Shown here one piece after another: positions 29,008-39,913 of a DNA stretch of 64,000 nt (positions within the stretch are counted from its first letter, which is position 1; every line of letters begins with the position of its first letter). The position numbers and the translations under genes are program-made. This stretch comes from Telmatospirillum sp. Lineage in GTDB: Bacteria > Pseudomonadota > Alphaproteobacteria > Rhodospirillales > Magnetospirillaceae. The notes below the pieces were generated by a model that saw nothing but the letters and a program-made list of their open reading frames with translations, had not been told where the DNA came from and searched no databases. Location of the stretch: the NCBI GenBank assembly GCA_031291415.1, contig JARLJB010000049.1, positions 1 through 64,000 of the forward strand. The letters are read 5' to 3'.

Positions 29008-29530
29008 TCGTTTCACCTGTTTACGATTATTCCCTATTGCCTTAGCCCAGGGGCATATCTTCGTGAATTGAATTGATCATGCTGCGGCTTTGGTTGCCTG
29101 GGCAAGCCGATTTTCCCGACGTGGCATTTCTGGTGCAGCGATTCAATCAGAAGGTTCTCCGTTCCACCTCACCCCCTGATTCTCTCCATCAGTGTGGGGG
29201 TTCTTTTGTTTGCGTCAACGGTACTGGTGGCAGCGATGCATCTTGCGTCCAAAACCTCATCGAACCGGCCATCTCTCCACAAAATGATAATTATTAAACG
29301 ATATGACAAGATCGTATCCTATTTGTTCTCGAAATGGCCACATAAATTTCATTTTTGAAAAAATATTGACAGTTATCCGGAAAATATGGAAAAATTTCAC
29401 CGATAACGCAGGCTAGATCGCACGAAATGGTACCAATGCGTAAAAAAATATGCACTGCGTTACGTTACGCCGTCCGCCTGTCGATTTCGACGACCGGGGT
29501 GTCAAATGAGTCCTGTAGGAGAAATTGCTC
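29008..29530. other. Regulatory region between dauR-like gene and tryptophanase
   Basis: About 520 A+T-rich bases. A perfect TTGACA at 29366-29371 with a weak A-rich -10 about 17 bases on could drive the tryptophanase gene. A terminator-like hairpin lies at 29171. A TnaC-type leader peptide was sought and not found. Confidence 0.4.
29171..29210 (+). terminator. Intrinsic terminator-like hairpin of unknown owner
   Basis: ACCCCCTGAT pairs with ATCA and GGGGGT around TCTCTCC, followed by TTCTTTTG on the plus strand. No plus-strand gene ends here. It may close a short RNA starting near 29070 or lie in an extended leader of the tryptophanase gene. Confidence 0.5.
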
Positions 29531-30919
29531 ATGGCAATAAAATATATTCCTGAACCATTCAGGATAAAATCCGTAGAACCTCTAAAAATTCTCTCAAAGG
29601 AAGAGAGGATTCAGAAGATAAAAGAGGCAAAATACAATCTTTTCCTTCTGAAGGGAGAGGACTGTTATATCGACCTTTTGACCGATTCTGGAACGAATGC
29701 CATGAGTCAGGATCAGTGGGCCGGCGTCATGCGTGGTGATGAGGCTTATGCGGGCGCGTCGAGTTATTACAAATTGATCGAGGCGGGGAAAGATATTTTC
29801 AATTATGATTATATCCAACCCGTCCACCAGGGGCGCGCCGGCGAGAAGGTTTTGTTCCCCCTGCTTCTTGGCGCGGGAAAGTTGGCAATTTCCAATATGT
29901 TCTTCGATACGACGCGGGCTCACGTGGAGTTGACGGGGGCTCGCTGCATTGATTGCGTGGTGGAAGCCGCTAAAGATCCCGCGAGGCGGATTCCCTTCAA
30001 GGGAAATATGGATGTCGAGAGGCTGGAACGGTTGATCGGAGAACATGGGGCGGAAAACATTGGCATGATCGTCATGACGATCACCAATAATTCGGCCGGT
30101 GGTCAGCCTGTCTCAATGAAAAATATGCGAGATGTCGCCGCTATCGCAAAGAAACATCATATTCTTCTGAACATCGATGCGGCACGTTATGCGGAGAATG
30201 CATATTTTGTGCAGCGGGATGAGGCAGAGTACAAGAATAAGTCGATTAAAGACATAATCAGGGAGATGTTTAGTTACGCTGACACGTTCACGATGTCCGC
30301 AAAAAAGGATGCCATCGTCAATATGGGCGGGCTGATCGGCGTCAAAGACGCTTCGTCGCCGCTGATCATCAAAACAAAGGCCAATTGCATTTGCTATGAA
30401 GGCTTTTTCACCTATGGCGGTCTCTCCGGTCGCGACCTTGAGGCGATGGCCATCGGTCTCTACGAGGGGATCGACAACGATTATCTGAGATATCGTATTG
30501 GCCAGATCGAGTATCTGGCCGCCAGGCTGGACGACGCCGGCATCGGCTATCAGTCGCCGGCTGGTGGGCATGGCATTTTCGTGGACGCGGCGGCGATGTT
30601 CCCGCAAATCCCGTACACCGAATATCCCGGTCAGGTCCTGGCGGTCGAATTGTATAAGGAAGCGGGAATTCGCAGTTGCGACATCGGGTCCTACATGCTC
30701 GGAAATGATCCTGATACCGGAAAACAGCTCCACGCCGATTTCGAATTCACACGTCTTGCCATCCCACGCCGTGTTTATACGCAGGCGCATACGGATGTCA
30801 TGGCCGATGCATTGGTCGAGATCAAGAAACGCGCAAGCCAAATAAGGCGCGGCTATCGCATCACGTGGGAACCGCCGATATTGCGGCATTTCCAGGCCCA
30901 TTTGGAGCCGATATGCTAA
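29531..30919 (+). CDS. tnaA: Tryptophanase (tryptophan indole-lyase)
   Basis: 462 residues from the ATG at 29531, with AGGAGA eight bases upstream. A PLP beta-eliminating lyase: [34 protein letters not shown] and the PLP-lysine in [15 protein letters not shown] (as TMSAKKDA). Tryptophanase and tyrosine phenol-lyase are close relatives. The C-terminal segment [20 protein letters not shown] matches the tryptophanase form (IGSxLLGxDP), not the Arg-bearing SMERG form of tyrosine phenol-lyase. It would give indole, pyruvate and ammonia from tryptophan. A hairpin and the AroP-like permease follow. Confidence 0.88.
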   Translation: MAIKYIPEPFRIKSVEPLKILSKEERIQKIKEAKYNLFLLKGEDCYIDLLTDSGTNAMSQDQWAGVMRGDEAYAGASSYYKLIEAGKDIFNYDYIQPVHQGRAGEKVLFPLLLGAGKLAISNMFFDTTRAHVELTGARCIDCVVEAAKDPARRIPFKGNMDVERLERLIGEHGAENIGMIVMTITNNSAGGQPVSMKNMRDVAAIAKKHHILLNIDAARYAENAYFVQRDEAEYKNKSIKDIIREMFSYADTFTMSAKKDAIVNMGGLIGVKDASSPLIIKTKANCICYEGFFTYGGLSGRDLEAMAIGLYEGIDNDYLRYRIGQIEYLAARLDDAGIGYQSPAGGHGIFVDAAAMFPQIPYTEYPGQVLAVELYKEAGIRSCDIGSYMLGNDPDTGKQLHADFEFTRLAIPRRVYTQAHTDVMADALVEIKKRASQIRRGYRITWEPPILRHFQAHLEPIC

Positions 30920-30948
30920 ATAGGAACTAAGAGGTAGTAAATGAAAGT

Positions 30949-30996
30949 CGCCCCACTCGGAAAAATAATAACACGCGGTGGGGCGCACCATTTTTG
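30949..30996 (+). terminator. Hairpin between tryptophanase and permease genes
   Basis: CGCCCCAC (30949-30956) pairs exactly with GTGGGGCG (30978-30985) around 21 bases, followed by CACCATTTTTG. It could end part of the tnaA transcripts while letting some reach the permease. Confidence 0.55.
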
Positions 30997-31068
30997 CACA
31001 ATATGTTGTGATAAATAACATGTGTAAGGAAATATCCTACACAATCTCGTCATGGGAGGGGAGATATT

Positions 31069-32493
31069 GTGTCTGTTCAAGAAAAACAGCATTTGGCGCG
31101 AAGTTTAAAGAATCGTCATATCCAGATGATCGCTTTAGGCGGCGCCATCGGAACCGGACTTTTCTATGGCTCGGCGGCTTCCATTCAGTTGGTCGGGCCG
31201 GGAATTATCGTCTCTTATCTCATCGGTGGAGCGGTAATGTACCTCATCATGCGCATGTTGGGAGAAATGTCGACTGAGGAACCGGTGGCCGGTGCCTTCA
31301 GTCATTTCGCATATAAATATTGGGGACAGTTTCCGGGATTCCTGGCCGGTTGGAATTACTGGTTTCTGTACATACTTGTCAGTATGGCAGAGCTGACCGT
31401 TGTTGGAATTTACGTCGCATACTGGTTCCCGGAGTTCCCCGCCTGGGCAACGTCTCTTATCGTTTTACTTTCGATAACGGCCCTTAATCTCGTGAATGTC
31501 AAATTTTACGGAGAACTTGAGTTCTGGCTGGCGCTTATCAAGGTGGTGGCGGTTATCGGCATGATCATCCTTGGCCTCGCTCTTATCTTTGGCGTGGCGG
31601 GGGCTGCCACCGGTGTCGGTAATCTTTGGGTCCATGGTGGATTCTTCCCGAATGGGTTTGGGGGGCTACTTCTTTCTCTGGTTGTTGTGATGTTTTCCTT
31701 CGGTGGAACGGAACTTATCGGCATTACCGCCGGCGAAGCAGACGACCCGAGAAAGAGCGTTCCTCAAGCGATAAAGCAGGTGATGTGGCGAATTTTGATA
31801 TTCTATGTCGGCGCACTCACCGTCATGATGATCATTTTTCCGTGGAACCAGGTTGGCATGGAGGGGAGTCCCTTCGTGACGATCTTCTCAAAACTGGGCA
31901 TCGGTTCGGCCGCGAACATACTGAATTTTATCGTCTTGAGTGCCGCGGTGTCCGTTTACAATAGTGGCATCTATAGCAATGGCCGCATGCTCTATAGTTT
32001 GGCGGAGCAGGGGAACGCACCGAAAATATTCATGAAGCTTGGTGCAAACAGAGTACCATTCGTAGCAATTCTGTTCTCTTCGATCTGCACGCTTGTCGCG
32101 GTCGCTGTGAACTATCTGATTCCGCAAGGCGCGTTTATGCAGGTCATGTCTGTCGCGACCACAGCCGCGACTATTACATGGGTCATGATCGTTCTGGTCC
32201 ATCGAAAATTCCGCATGGCTCATTCGGATAAAACTGGAGAGCTATGCTTTAAGGCTCCCTTCTACCCGTACGCTAATTATTTTTGCGTGGCCTTCATGAT
32301 TATGATCGTGGCGTTGATGACGCAAATGGACAGCATGCGTAACTCCGTCTATGTACTCCCCGCATGGCTCATCGTCATTTATGTCGGTTTTAGGATAAAA
32401 ACCAGATCGATGAGAGGGAAAGTGAAGGAAAGTGCATTAGATAATATGAATAACAATCTTCCGCAGGAGTCGGTTGTTACTAGAGTAGACTAA
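31069..32493 (+). CDS. Amino acid permease, AroP-like (APC superfamily)
   Basis: 474 residues, about 12 membrane helices, from a GTG preceded by GGGGAGA. The first helix has the APC glycine motif IALGGAIGTGLFYGSAASI. VVVMFSFGGTELIGITAGEA in helix 6 and the C-terminal LTQMDSMRNSVYVLPAW-like stretch (ALMTQMDSMRNSVY) are those of aromatic or general amino acid permeases. Directly downstream of tryptophanase, so tryptophan uptake is the simplest role. Confidence 0.87.
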   Translation: MSVQEKQHLARSLKNRHIQMIALGGAIGTGLFYGSAASIQLVGPGIIVSYLIGGAVMYLIMRMLGEMSTEEPVAGAFSHFAYKYWGQFPGFLAGWNYWFLYILVSMAELTVVGIYVAYWFPEFPAWATSLIVLLSITALNLVNVKFYGELEFWLALIKVVAVIGMIILGLALIFGVAGAATGVGNLWVHGGFFPNGFGGLLLSLVVVMFSFGGTELIGITAGEADDPRKSVPQAIKQVMWRILIFYVGALTVMMIIFPWNQVGMEGSPFVTIFSKLGIGSAANILNFIVLSAAVSVYNSGIYSNGRMLYSLAEQGNAPKIFMKLGANRVPFVAILFSSICTLVAVAVNYLIPQGAFMQVMSVATTAATITWVMIVLVHRKFRMAHSDKTGELCFKAPFYPYANYFCVAFMIMIVALMTQMDSMRNSVYVLPAWLIVIYVGFRIKTRSMRGKVKESALDNMNNNLPQESVVTRVD

Positions 32494-32553
32494 TATATGC
32501 GGAATACAACATATCGCTGTTTGTGATGTCGTGCTTATTTTAAGGGGGAACAA

Positions 32554-33999
32554 ATGACACCTGTTCGGATGTTGTCTGTTTTCGCATTGGGCGTGGGAGC
32601 CTCGCTTTCCTTCGTTCCGGCGCATGCAGACGAGGTCAGTGATCTGAAGGCCATGGTCAAGGAACTGAGAAGTCAGGTCGTGGAGGAAAGATCCCAGATC
32701 AAGGAACTCAAGGCGCAGATAAACGACCTCTGCGCCCAGGTGAACGACCAGAAGACGCAAGTCAGCGCCCAGGGCGCCAGGGTCCAGACGCAAGACAGTG
32801 TTTTGCAGAAGGTCGAGGCGCAGCAGCAGGTTCTCGAACAAAAGCAAGCCGCGGCTCCGGTTGTCGCGGCCGATACGAGCAAGCCGGGCTACTTCGCCAT
32901 TCCCGGAACGAACACCTCGTTGAAGATCGGCGGATATGTGAAACTGGATATCGTTGACGATGTCAGTTCGAATATCGGGACCAGCGCCTTTACCAAGACG
33001 GCCACCGACTTCGCATCGATTCCGCTCGACCATTCACAAGCAGCCAATCGCAGCGGCCAGATGAATTTCACCGCGCAGGAGAGCCGGCTTAACGTCAACA
33101 CGGTGACCAGGTCCGAGGCCTTGGGCGAAGTGAAAACGGTCATCGAGGGCGACTTCTACAATACCGGAAGCGGCAATCTGTTCCGCCTTCGCCATGCTTA
33201 TGCAAGCGGCGGCGGCTGGCTGGCCGGTCAAACCTGGTCAACCTTCGCTGATCTCGAGAGCGCCGGTACGGAAATCCTCGACTTCAATGGCCCGGTGGGC
33301 TTCATCGAATCTCGCCAGCCACAATTGCGCTACACGGCGAGGTCTTCTTACGGAGACGTCGCTTTGGCCGTCGAAAGCCCTTCGGGTGACATATCAACGA
33401 GCACCACGGACTACCATATCGACAAGGCACCCGATGTCATCGTCCGCTACACGGCCGATCCGTCCTGGGGGCATGTCGCCCTCGCCGGCCTGGGACGCTA
33501 TCTGGCCAGTAATTCCGGCCTGCCCGGGAAACCGCATCAGGACCAAATGGTTTATGGCGTAATGGCGGGCTTCATGCTGAAGACCTTCGGCAAGGACACG
33601 CTGACGTTCCAGACGGTCGAGGGCAACGGCGTCGGCCGCTACCTGTCACAGGGGCAAGGCATTTCGGCAGTTCTGGTCAACAACACCATCAAGCCGATCA
33701 ATGTCTGGGGCGGGACCATCGGCTATACGCATTTCTGGACGGACGCCTTGCGCAGCAACGTCGCTTATGGCTATGGCCATTTCGGGACCCCGGCCGGCAG
33801 CAATCTGCGACCGCTCAAGGACATGAGTTCGGTGCATACCAATTTGATCTGGAGCCCCTGGGCATCCACGGACGTGGGCCTGGAGTATATCTATGGTCAT
33901 ATCGAAACCTCGACGGCACAGACAGATACGGCCACGGGAACAAGCGCATCGCAAGGTTCGGCAAGCCGCGTGGAGGGCAGCGTGAAATACTCATTCTGA
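32554..33999 (+). CDS. DcaP-like outer-membrane porin
   Basis: 481 residues. The signal peptide ends after FVPAHA (residue 25). A coiled coil of about 75 residues follows, with heptads such as LRSQVVEERSQIKELKAQIN. The beta-barrel begins SLKIGGYVKLDIVDD and ends in the terminal Phe (VKYSF) read by the BAM machinery. Coiled-coil-plus-barrel is the DcaP layout, a trimeric porin for anionic solutes. AAGGGGG precedes the ATG. Its place after tryptophanase and permease suggests it admits the same substrate. Confidence 0.85.
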   Translation: MTPVRMLSVFALGVGASLSFVPAHADEVSDLKAMVKELRSQVVEERSQIKELKAQINDLCAQVNDQKTQVSAQGARVQTQDSVLQKVEAQQQVLEQKQAAAPVVAADTSKPGYFAIPGTNTSLKIGGYVKLDIVDDVSSNIGTSAFTKTATDFASIPLDHSQAANRSGQMNFTAQESRLNVNTVTRSEALGEVKTVIEGDFYNTGSGNLFRLRHAYASGGGWLAGQTWSTFADLESAGTEILDFNGPVGFIESRQPQLRYTARSSYGDVALAVESPSGDISTSTTDYHIDKAPDVIVRYTADPSWGHVALAGLGRYLASNSGLPGKPHQDQMVYGVMAGFMLKTFGKDTLTFQTVEGNGVGRYLSQGQGISAVLVNNTIKPINVWGGTIGYTHFWTDALRSNVAYGYGHFGTPAGSNLRPLKDMSSVHTNLIWSPWASTDVGLEYIYGHIETSTAQTDTATGTSASQGSASRVEGSVKYSF

Positions 34000-34015
34000 C
34001 AGCTACTTTCGTCGC

Positions 34016-34076
34016 GTCGTTGCAATGGCGCAATCGCAAGGAGTCGCCCCCCCTGTGATTCCGCCATTGCGCGACG
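34016..34076 (+). terminator. Imperfect hairpin after the porin gene
   Basis: CGTCG..CAATGGCG near 34016-34030 pairs with CGCCATTG..CGACG at 34062-34076. It starts 16 bases after the porin stop and only a short TTT follows. Likely 3' end structure. Confidence 0.4.
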
Positions 34077-34214
34077 TTTCGAGACTGCCGCGAAGTCGGG
34101 CCGATCGGCGGTGCAAGGCGTCGGCCCGGCGCCAACTCCGCTATATCGCCGACGCCGTACCAATCGTCCAAGTAATCCCATTCCTTGGACACAAAACGAA
34201 AAAGGACAATAGCT

Positions 34215-34685
34215 ATGGTCAAATTTGAAACCCGCTTGGCCGAACTCGGCATCACCCTTCCTGTTGCTTCGGTTCCGGCCGCCAATTACGTGTCATCCGT
34301 GGTGAGCGGTAATCAGCTCATCCTGTCCGGTCAACTGCCGGTCAAAGACGGCAAGTTGGCCTATTGCGGCCGGTTGGGTGACGGCGTGTCAATCGAGGAC
34401 GGCTATCAGGCGGCGCGGCTCTGCGCCATCAACCTGATCGCTCAGATCAAGGCCGCCATCGGCGATCTCGACCGCGTGGCGCGCATCGTTCGTCTGGGGG
34501 GGTATGTCAACTGCACCCCTGATTTCACCAACCAGCCGAAAGTTGTCAACGGTGCCTCGGACTTGATGGTCGAGGTCTTCGGCGACGCCGGCCGGCACGC
34601 CCGTTCCGCCATTGGCTGTCCGTCTCTGCCGCTCGGTGTCTCGGTCGAGGTGGATGCCGTCGTCGAATTGTCGAAAGCGCCTTAA
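34215..34685 (+). CDS. ridA: RidA-family enamine/imine deaminase
   Basis: 156 residues from ATG with AAGGA upstream; a TTG ten codons earlier was rejected. The order is GNQLILSGQLPVKDGKL, then the mid-protein VARIVRLGGYVNCTPDF and the end GCPSLPLGVSVEVDAVVEL. The catalytic-type Arg of RidA would fall in GDAGRHARSAIG. It is the about 150-residue YjgF-like subgroup. RidA proteins hydrolyse 2-aminoacrylate, the reactive intermediate of PLP lyases such as tryptophanase encoded 3 kb upstream. Confidence 0.88.
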   Translation: MVKFETRLAELGITLPVASVPAANYVSSVVSGNQLILSGQLPVKDGKLAYCGRLGDGVSIEDGYQAARLCAINLIAQIKAAIGDLDRVARIVRLGGYVNCTPDFTNQPKVVNGASDLMVEVFGDAGRHARSAIGCPSLPLGVSVEVDAVVELSKAP

Positions 34686-34846
34686 TGCCTTTTCATGCGA
34701 CATTGATGGTCAGAGATCCGCCATAGGCAGATGGACGCCGCACTCCATCAGGCTGCCGTCTGACCGCCACAGCTCGGCCTATGATCAAATGGACCAATGC
34801 CCCCAATTTTGGGGTAGCCCCTAGATCCATCCAACATTTGGGAGAA

Positions 34847-34924
34847 TGGGGCGAGTGATGAGATTCGAACTCACGACATCCAGGACCACAACCTGGCGCT
34901 CTAACCAACTGAGCTACACCCGCC
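34847..34924 (-). tRNA. tRNA-His (GTG anticodon)
   Basis: Read on the minus strand: acceptor GCGGGTG with CACTCGC, D arm GCTCAGTTGGTTAGAGC, anticodon loop TTGTGGT (anticodon GTG) and T arm with TTCGAAT, then encoded CCA. The base before the acceptor is G (G-1) and the discriminator is C73, the canonical histidine identity pair. The Rhizobiales-Rhodobacterales-Caulobacterales branch has lost this pair, so its presence points to an earlier-branching order such as Rhodospirillales. Confidence 0.97.
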
Positions 34925-35044
34925 ACCGAGAGAGGCACGTTGTCTATCCCAAACCTGCCCGGCCCGTCAAGGGCTTCCGGGAGCAACTTTGCTGATCACC
35001 GAGTTGTGATCAGTTGATGCTCCCGAGAAGCCGCTATCGCACCT

Positions 35045-36806
<1,762 letters not shown>

Positions 36807-36912
36807 ACCGTTCGGTCGACACCTTTTGGCCCGTAACCAGGACGAAAGCGGTGTCCATCGGGCTTGTTTAAATCGAAAGAGTTCAAAACTTTCAACAACT
36901 GGGAAACTCACT

Positions 36913-38322
36913 ATGTCCGAAGCGAAAAAAGTCCTCGAGTTGATTAAGGAGCACGACGTCAAGTACGTCGACTTCCGCTTCACTGATCCGCGCGGCAAGT
37001 GGCAGCATACTGCCCAGCACGTCAGCACGGTGGACGAAGATCAGCTGAATGACGGCATCTTCTTCGATGGTTCGTCGATCGCCGGCTGGAAGAGCATTAA
37101 CGAGTCGGACATGATCCTGAAGCCGGATCTTTCCACCGCCGTGCTCGATCCCTTCGCCGCGCAGACCCAGTTGATTCTTTTCAATGACGTCATCGAGCCG
37201 GCCACCGGCCAGCTTTATGACCGCGACCCCCGGTCGATCGCCAAGCGCGCCGAAAAATATCTGGCGTCGACAGGCGTCGGCGACACCGCTTATTTCGGTC
37301 CTGAGGCCGAATTCTTCGTGTTTGATGACGTGCGTTATCAGATCGAGCCGAATTCCGTGTTCTACAAGATTGACTCGGAAGAGGGCGCCTGGGCCTCGGC
37401 CAAGGAATTCCCGGAAGGCAACCCCGGCCACCGTCCGCCGACCAAGGGCGGCTATTTCCCGGTTCCGCCGGTGGACAGCGCCGTTGATCTGCGTGCCGAG
37501 ATTCTGACCGTTTTGGCCGAGATGGGCCTGCCGGTCGAGAAGCACCATCACGAAGTCGCGCCCTCCCAGCACGAGCTTGGCGTCAAGTTCGGCACCCTGG
37601 TTCAGGCGGCAGACTGGATGCAGATTTACAAATACGGCGTCCACAACGTGTCCCACAGCTATGGCAAGACGGCGACCTTCATGCCGAAGCCGCTGTTCGG
37701 CGACAACGGCTCGGGCATGCATGTCCATCAGTCTATCTGGAAGGCTGGCAAGCCGACTTTCGCCGGTTCGGGTTATGCCGATCTGTCGGAGACCGCGCTT
37801 TACTACATCGGCGGTATCATCAAGCATGCCAAGGCACTGAACGCCTTCACCAACCCGACCACCAACAGCTACAAGCGCCTGATCCCCGGCTTCGAAGCCC
37901 CGGTGCTGCTGGCTTATTCAGCCCGCAACCGTTCGGCCTCCTGCCGCATTCCGTTCGGCTCCGGTCCGAAGGCGAAGCGTGTCGAGGTTCGTTTCCCCGA
38001 CCCGGCGGCCAATCCCTATCTGGCCTTCGCTGCCATGCTGCTGGCCGGTCTCGACGGCATCCAGAACAAGATCCATCCCGGCGATGCCATGGATAAGAAC
38101 CTCTATGATCTGCCGCCGGAAGAGCTGGCGACCGTGCCGACCGTCTGCGGATCCCTGCGCGAGGCTCTGAAGAGCATCGAAGCCGATCACGATTTCCTGT
38201 TGAAGGGCGACGTGTTCTCGAAGGACTTCATTACCGCCTATTCCGATCTGAAGTGGGAAGAAGTCTACCGGTTCGAGCACACCCCGCATCCGATCGAATA
38301 CGCGATGTATTATAGCGTTTGA
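36913..38322 (+). CDS. glnA: Glutamine synthetase type I
   Basis: 469 residues, GSI-beta length. Makes glutamine from glutamate, ammonia and ATP as a dodecamer. Motifs: [39 protein letters not shown], the ATP motif [16 protein letters not shown] and [18 protein letters not shown]. The adenylylation Tyr lies in [10 protein letters not shown]. The frame runs upstream through the intergenic region, but [14 protein letters not shown] is the usual start. A strong terminator follows. Confidence 0.98.
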   Translation: MSEAKKVLELIKEHDVKYVDFRFTDPRGKWQHTAQHVSTVDEDQLNDGIFFDGSSIAGWKSINESDMILKPDLSTAVLDPFAAQTQLILFNDVIEPATGQLYDRDPRSIAKRAEKYLASTGVGDTAYFGPEAEFFVFDDVRYQIEPNSVFYKIDSEEGAWASAKEFPEGNPGHRPPTKGGYFPVPPVDSAVDLRAEILTVLAEMGLPVEKHHHEVAPSQHELGVKFGTLVQAADWMQIYKYGVHNVSHSYGKTATFMPKPLFGDNGSGMHVHQSIWKAGKPTFAGSGYADLSETALYYIGGIIKHAKALNAFTNPTTNSYKRLIPGFEAPVLLAYSARNRSASCRIPFGSGPKAKRVEVRFPDPAANPYLAFAAMLLAGLDGIQNKIHPGDAMDKNLYDLPPEELATVPTVCGSLREALKSIEADHDFLLKGDVFSKDFITAYSDLKWEEVYRFEHTPHPIEYAMYYSV

Positions 38323-38350
38323 TCAACGGCTAGCAGTGGACTATCGGAAG

Positions 38351-38379
38351 AGGGACGCCCTTGTGGCGTCCCTTTTTTT
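38351..38379 (+). terminator. Intrinsic terminator of glnA
   Basis: AGGGACGCC-CTTGT-GGCGTCCCT followed by a run of seven T. Lies 29 bases after the glnA stop. Confidence 0.92.
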
Positions 38380-38837
38380 ATTGGTGCTGTTCGAGCCTGC
38401 AATTCGGCACGGCGAGAGAATTTCTGACGACCGGAAATTTCCTATCTTCCGAGATTCTCGTTGGCGTGACTTGCTGTCGCCGAAGATCGATTATGAAAAA
38501 AAGAATTGATGGTGATACGACAATTCTATATTGGGATGATCGGAATCAAGAAAATGCACCGTCTTACCGAAAAAAATGGTGCATAAGTGGAGAATTCCTG
38601 TCGGCGGCAAGATAGCGGGCAACGCTTGGTCAGAAGCAGCTGGGTGATCGAGGTGATCTCCCAAAAGTTGAGGGTGGCGTTGAACTGTTGCAATCGATGG
38701 GATGTATGTAATACCCTGTAACCAAGATAGACACAAAGAAGCCATTTTTTGTGGATTGAATAAAATCCACAAGGCGACCTTCCCAGAAAATTGGGTGAGG
38801 GTATTTCGAGATAAGTTTCAGCGTGGAGAAATAAAGC
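38380..38837. other. Intergenic region upstream of the MucR gene
   Basis: About 460 bases, more A+T-rich than the neighbours. It holds TGCACC (38555-38560) facing GGTGCA (38578-38583), whose half-sites resemble NtrC sites but with wider spacing, and the palindrome at 38749. Short ORFs lack ribosome sites. Confidence 0.4.
38749..38772. promoter_or_regulatory. Operator-like palindrome before mucR
   Basis: TTGTGGATT-GAATAA-AATCCACAA, perfect 9-bp arms, 66 bases upstream of the MucR-type gene start. MucR/Ros proteins repress their own genes at A+T-rich sites, so this is a candidate autoregulatory or cis-element. Confidence 0.4.
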
Positions 38838-39284
38838 ATGAAAACGGCGACGGCGCGCCTTGTGTGCGCCTATTTACAGCGCAATCCAGTGGCTCCCAGC
38901 GATCTGCCCGGCCTTATTACCACCATCCATTCGGCGCTTTCCGCCGCTGGAGAAGTCGGTAACGAGCCGACCGTTATGAAACCGGCCGTGCCGATCAAGA
39001 AGTCGGTGAAGGCGGAGGCCATCGTTTGCCTGGAATGTGGCAAGGAATTTTCCATGATGAAGCGCCATTTGGCTGCTGACCATGGCATGACTCCTGCCGA
39101 ATATCGGGAAAAGTGGAGCCTTGACGCCAACTATCCGATGACGGCGTCGGACTATGCGGCTCGCCGATCTGAACTCGCCAAGAAAATTGGCCTCGGGCGG
39201 AAGAAGAAGCCGGTGGCAGCCGAACAACCAGCCGCCGAAGTGGCAAAACCACGCCGCAAGAAGCTATCGTTGAACTGGGCGTAA
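38838..39284 (+). CDS. MucR/Ros-family zinc-finger transcriptional regulator
   Basis: 148 residues, with GGAG before the ATG. The prokaryotic zinc finger is intact: C-x2-C-x9-H-x4-H in CLECGKEFSMMKRHLAADH, followed by GMTPAEYREKW. A basic Lys/Arg/Ala tail ends the protein. MucR proteins are nucleoid-associated silencers and regulators of exopolysaccharide and motility in alphaproteobacteria; the targets here are unknown. Confidence 0.93.
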   Translation: MKTATARLVCAYLQRNPVAPSDLPGLITTIHSALSAAGEVGNEPTVMKPAVPIKKSVKAEAIVCLECGKEFSMMKRHLAADHGMTPAEYREKWSLDANYPMTASDYAARRSELAKKIGLGRKKKPVAAEQPAAEVAKPRRKKLSLNWA

Positions 39285-39434
39285 AAAGAACTTGTGATAT
39301 TCAATCGCCGGTTTTGACGTCATTGGTTCTGAGTGTCGTTTATTTCCCGCGAGAGCGTGATGCGATGAAGTCTCCGCACGCTCTTAAGCCCAGGCGGTAC
39401 TTCTCGCCTGCCGAACCTTGAGGCGAAGGCATTG

Positions 39435-39472
39435 CGGGGAGCTTGGTTTGACATGTCAAACCAAGCTCCCCG
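39435..39472. repeat. Perfect 38-bp palindrome
   Basis: CGGGGAGCTTGGTTTGACA is followed at once by its exact reverse complement: 19-bp arms with no loop. It lies between the convergent MucR and ilvN genes. No T-run follows on either side. Could be a bidirectional transcript end, a protein-binding site, or a mobile palindromic unit. Confidence 0.8.
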
Positions 39473-39524
39473 GCGCATGTCCGCCCATAGGCAAACCGGC
39501 GCGGGAATAAGCGCAGGCGAAGGA

Positions 39525-39546
39525 GCGGGGGCTGCTGTACCCCCGC
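39525..39546. terminator. Short GC hairpin downstream of ilvN
   Basis: GCGGGGG-CTGCTGTA-CCCCCGC, 50 bases beyond the ilvN stop on the minus strand. Weak T content after the stem in either direction; tentative. Confidence 0.35.
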
Positions 39547-39596
39547 CAAACCAACAATCCGGCGCAGAGCGTGATGCACTGGATTCGCGTTGCGCT

Positions 39597-39911
39597 CTAA
39601 CGGAGAAATTCCGCCAGACCGGGAAACAAGGGATGGTCGGCGCCGTGGCGGGTTACCGACAAGACATCTTCCAATTTTTCCACTTGGCGAACCATTTGCG
39701 GCAGTTGGACGTCGTCATTGACCAGAAGCCAGATGCGGCTCTCGCGGCCCTCACCGACCGGCAGGCAGGCGATCCCTTCCACGTTGAAGGCGCGCCTCGC
39801 AAAAAGGCCGCAGACATGGCTCATGACGCCAGGATGGTTGCGGACCGCCAGTTCCAAAACGGTTTTAGCCACTTGTTCCGCTACGTTGTTTTCGCACGTT
39901 ATATTGATCAT
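39597..39911 (-). CDS. ilvN: Acetolactate synthase small (regulatory) subunit
   Basis: 104 residues, the short E. coli IlvN type with one ACT domain ([20 protein letters not shown], then [14 protein letters not shown] and [14 protein letters not shown]). Starts two bases after the ilvB stop. Confers valine feedback inhibition and boosts activity of the catalytic subunit. A longer frame reading into ilvB was discarded. Confidence 0.93.
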   Translation of the reverse strand: MINITCENNVAEQVAKTVLELAVRNHPGVMSHVCGLFARRAFNVEGIACLPVGEGRESRIWLLVNDDVQLPQMVRQVEKLEDVLSVTRHGADHPLFPGLAEFLR

Positions 39912-39913
39912 CT

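Noticed and set aside
29073-29297. Plus-strand ORF considered as a TnaC-like leader peptide of tryptophanase
   Set aside because: It lacks the TnaC order of Trp, Asp and Pro before the stop, has no ribosome site, and a terminator-like stem lies inside it.
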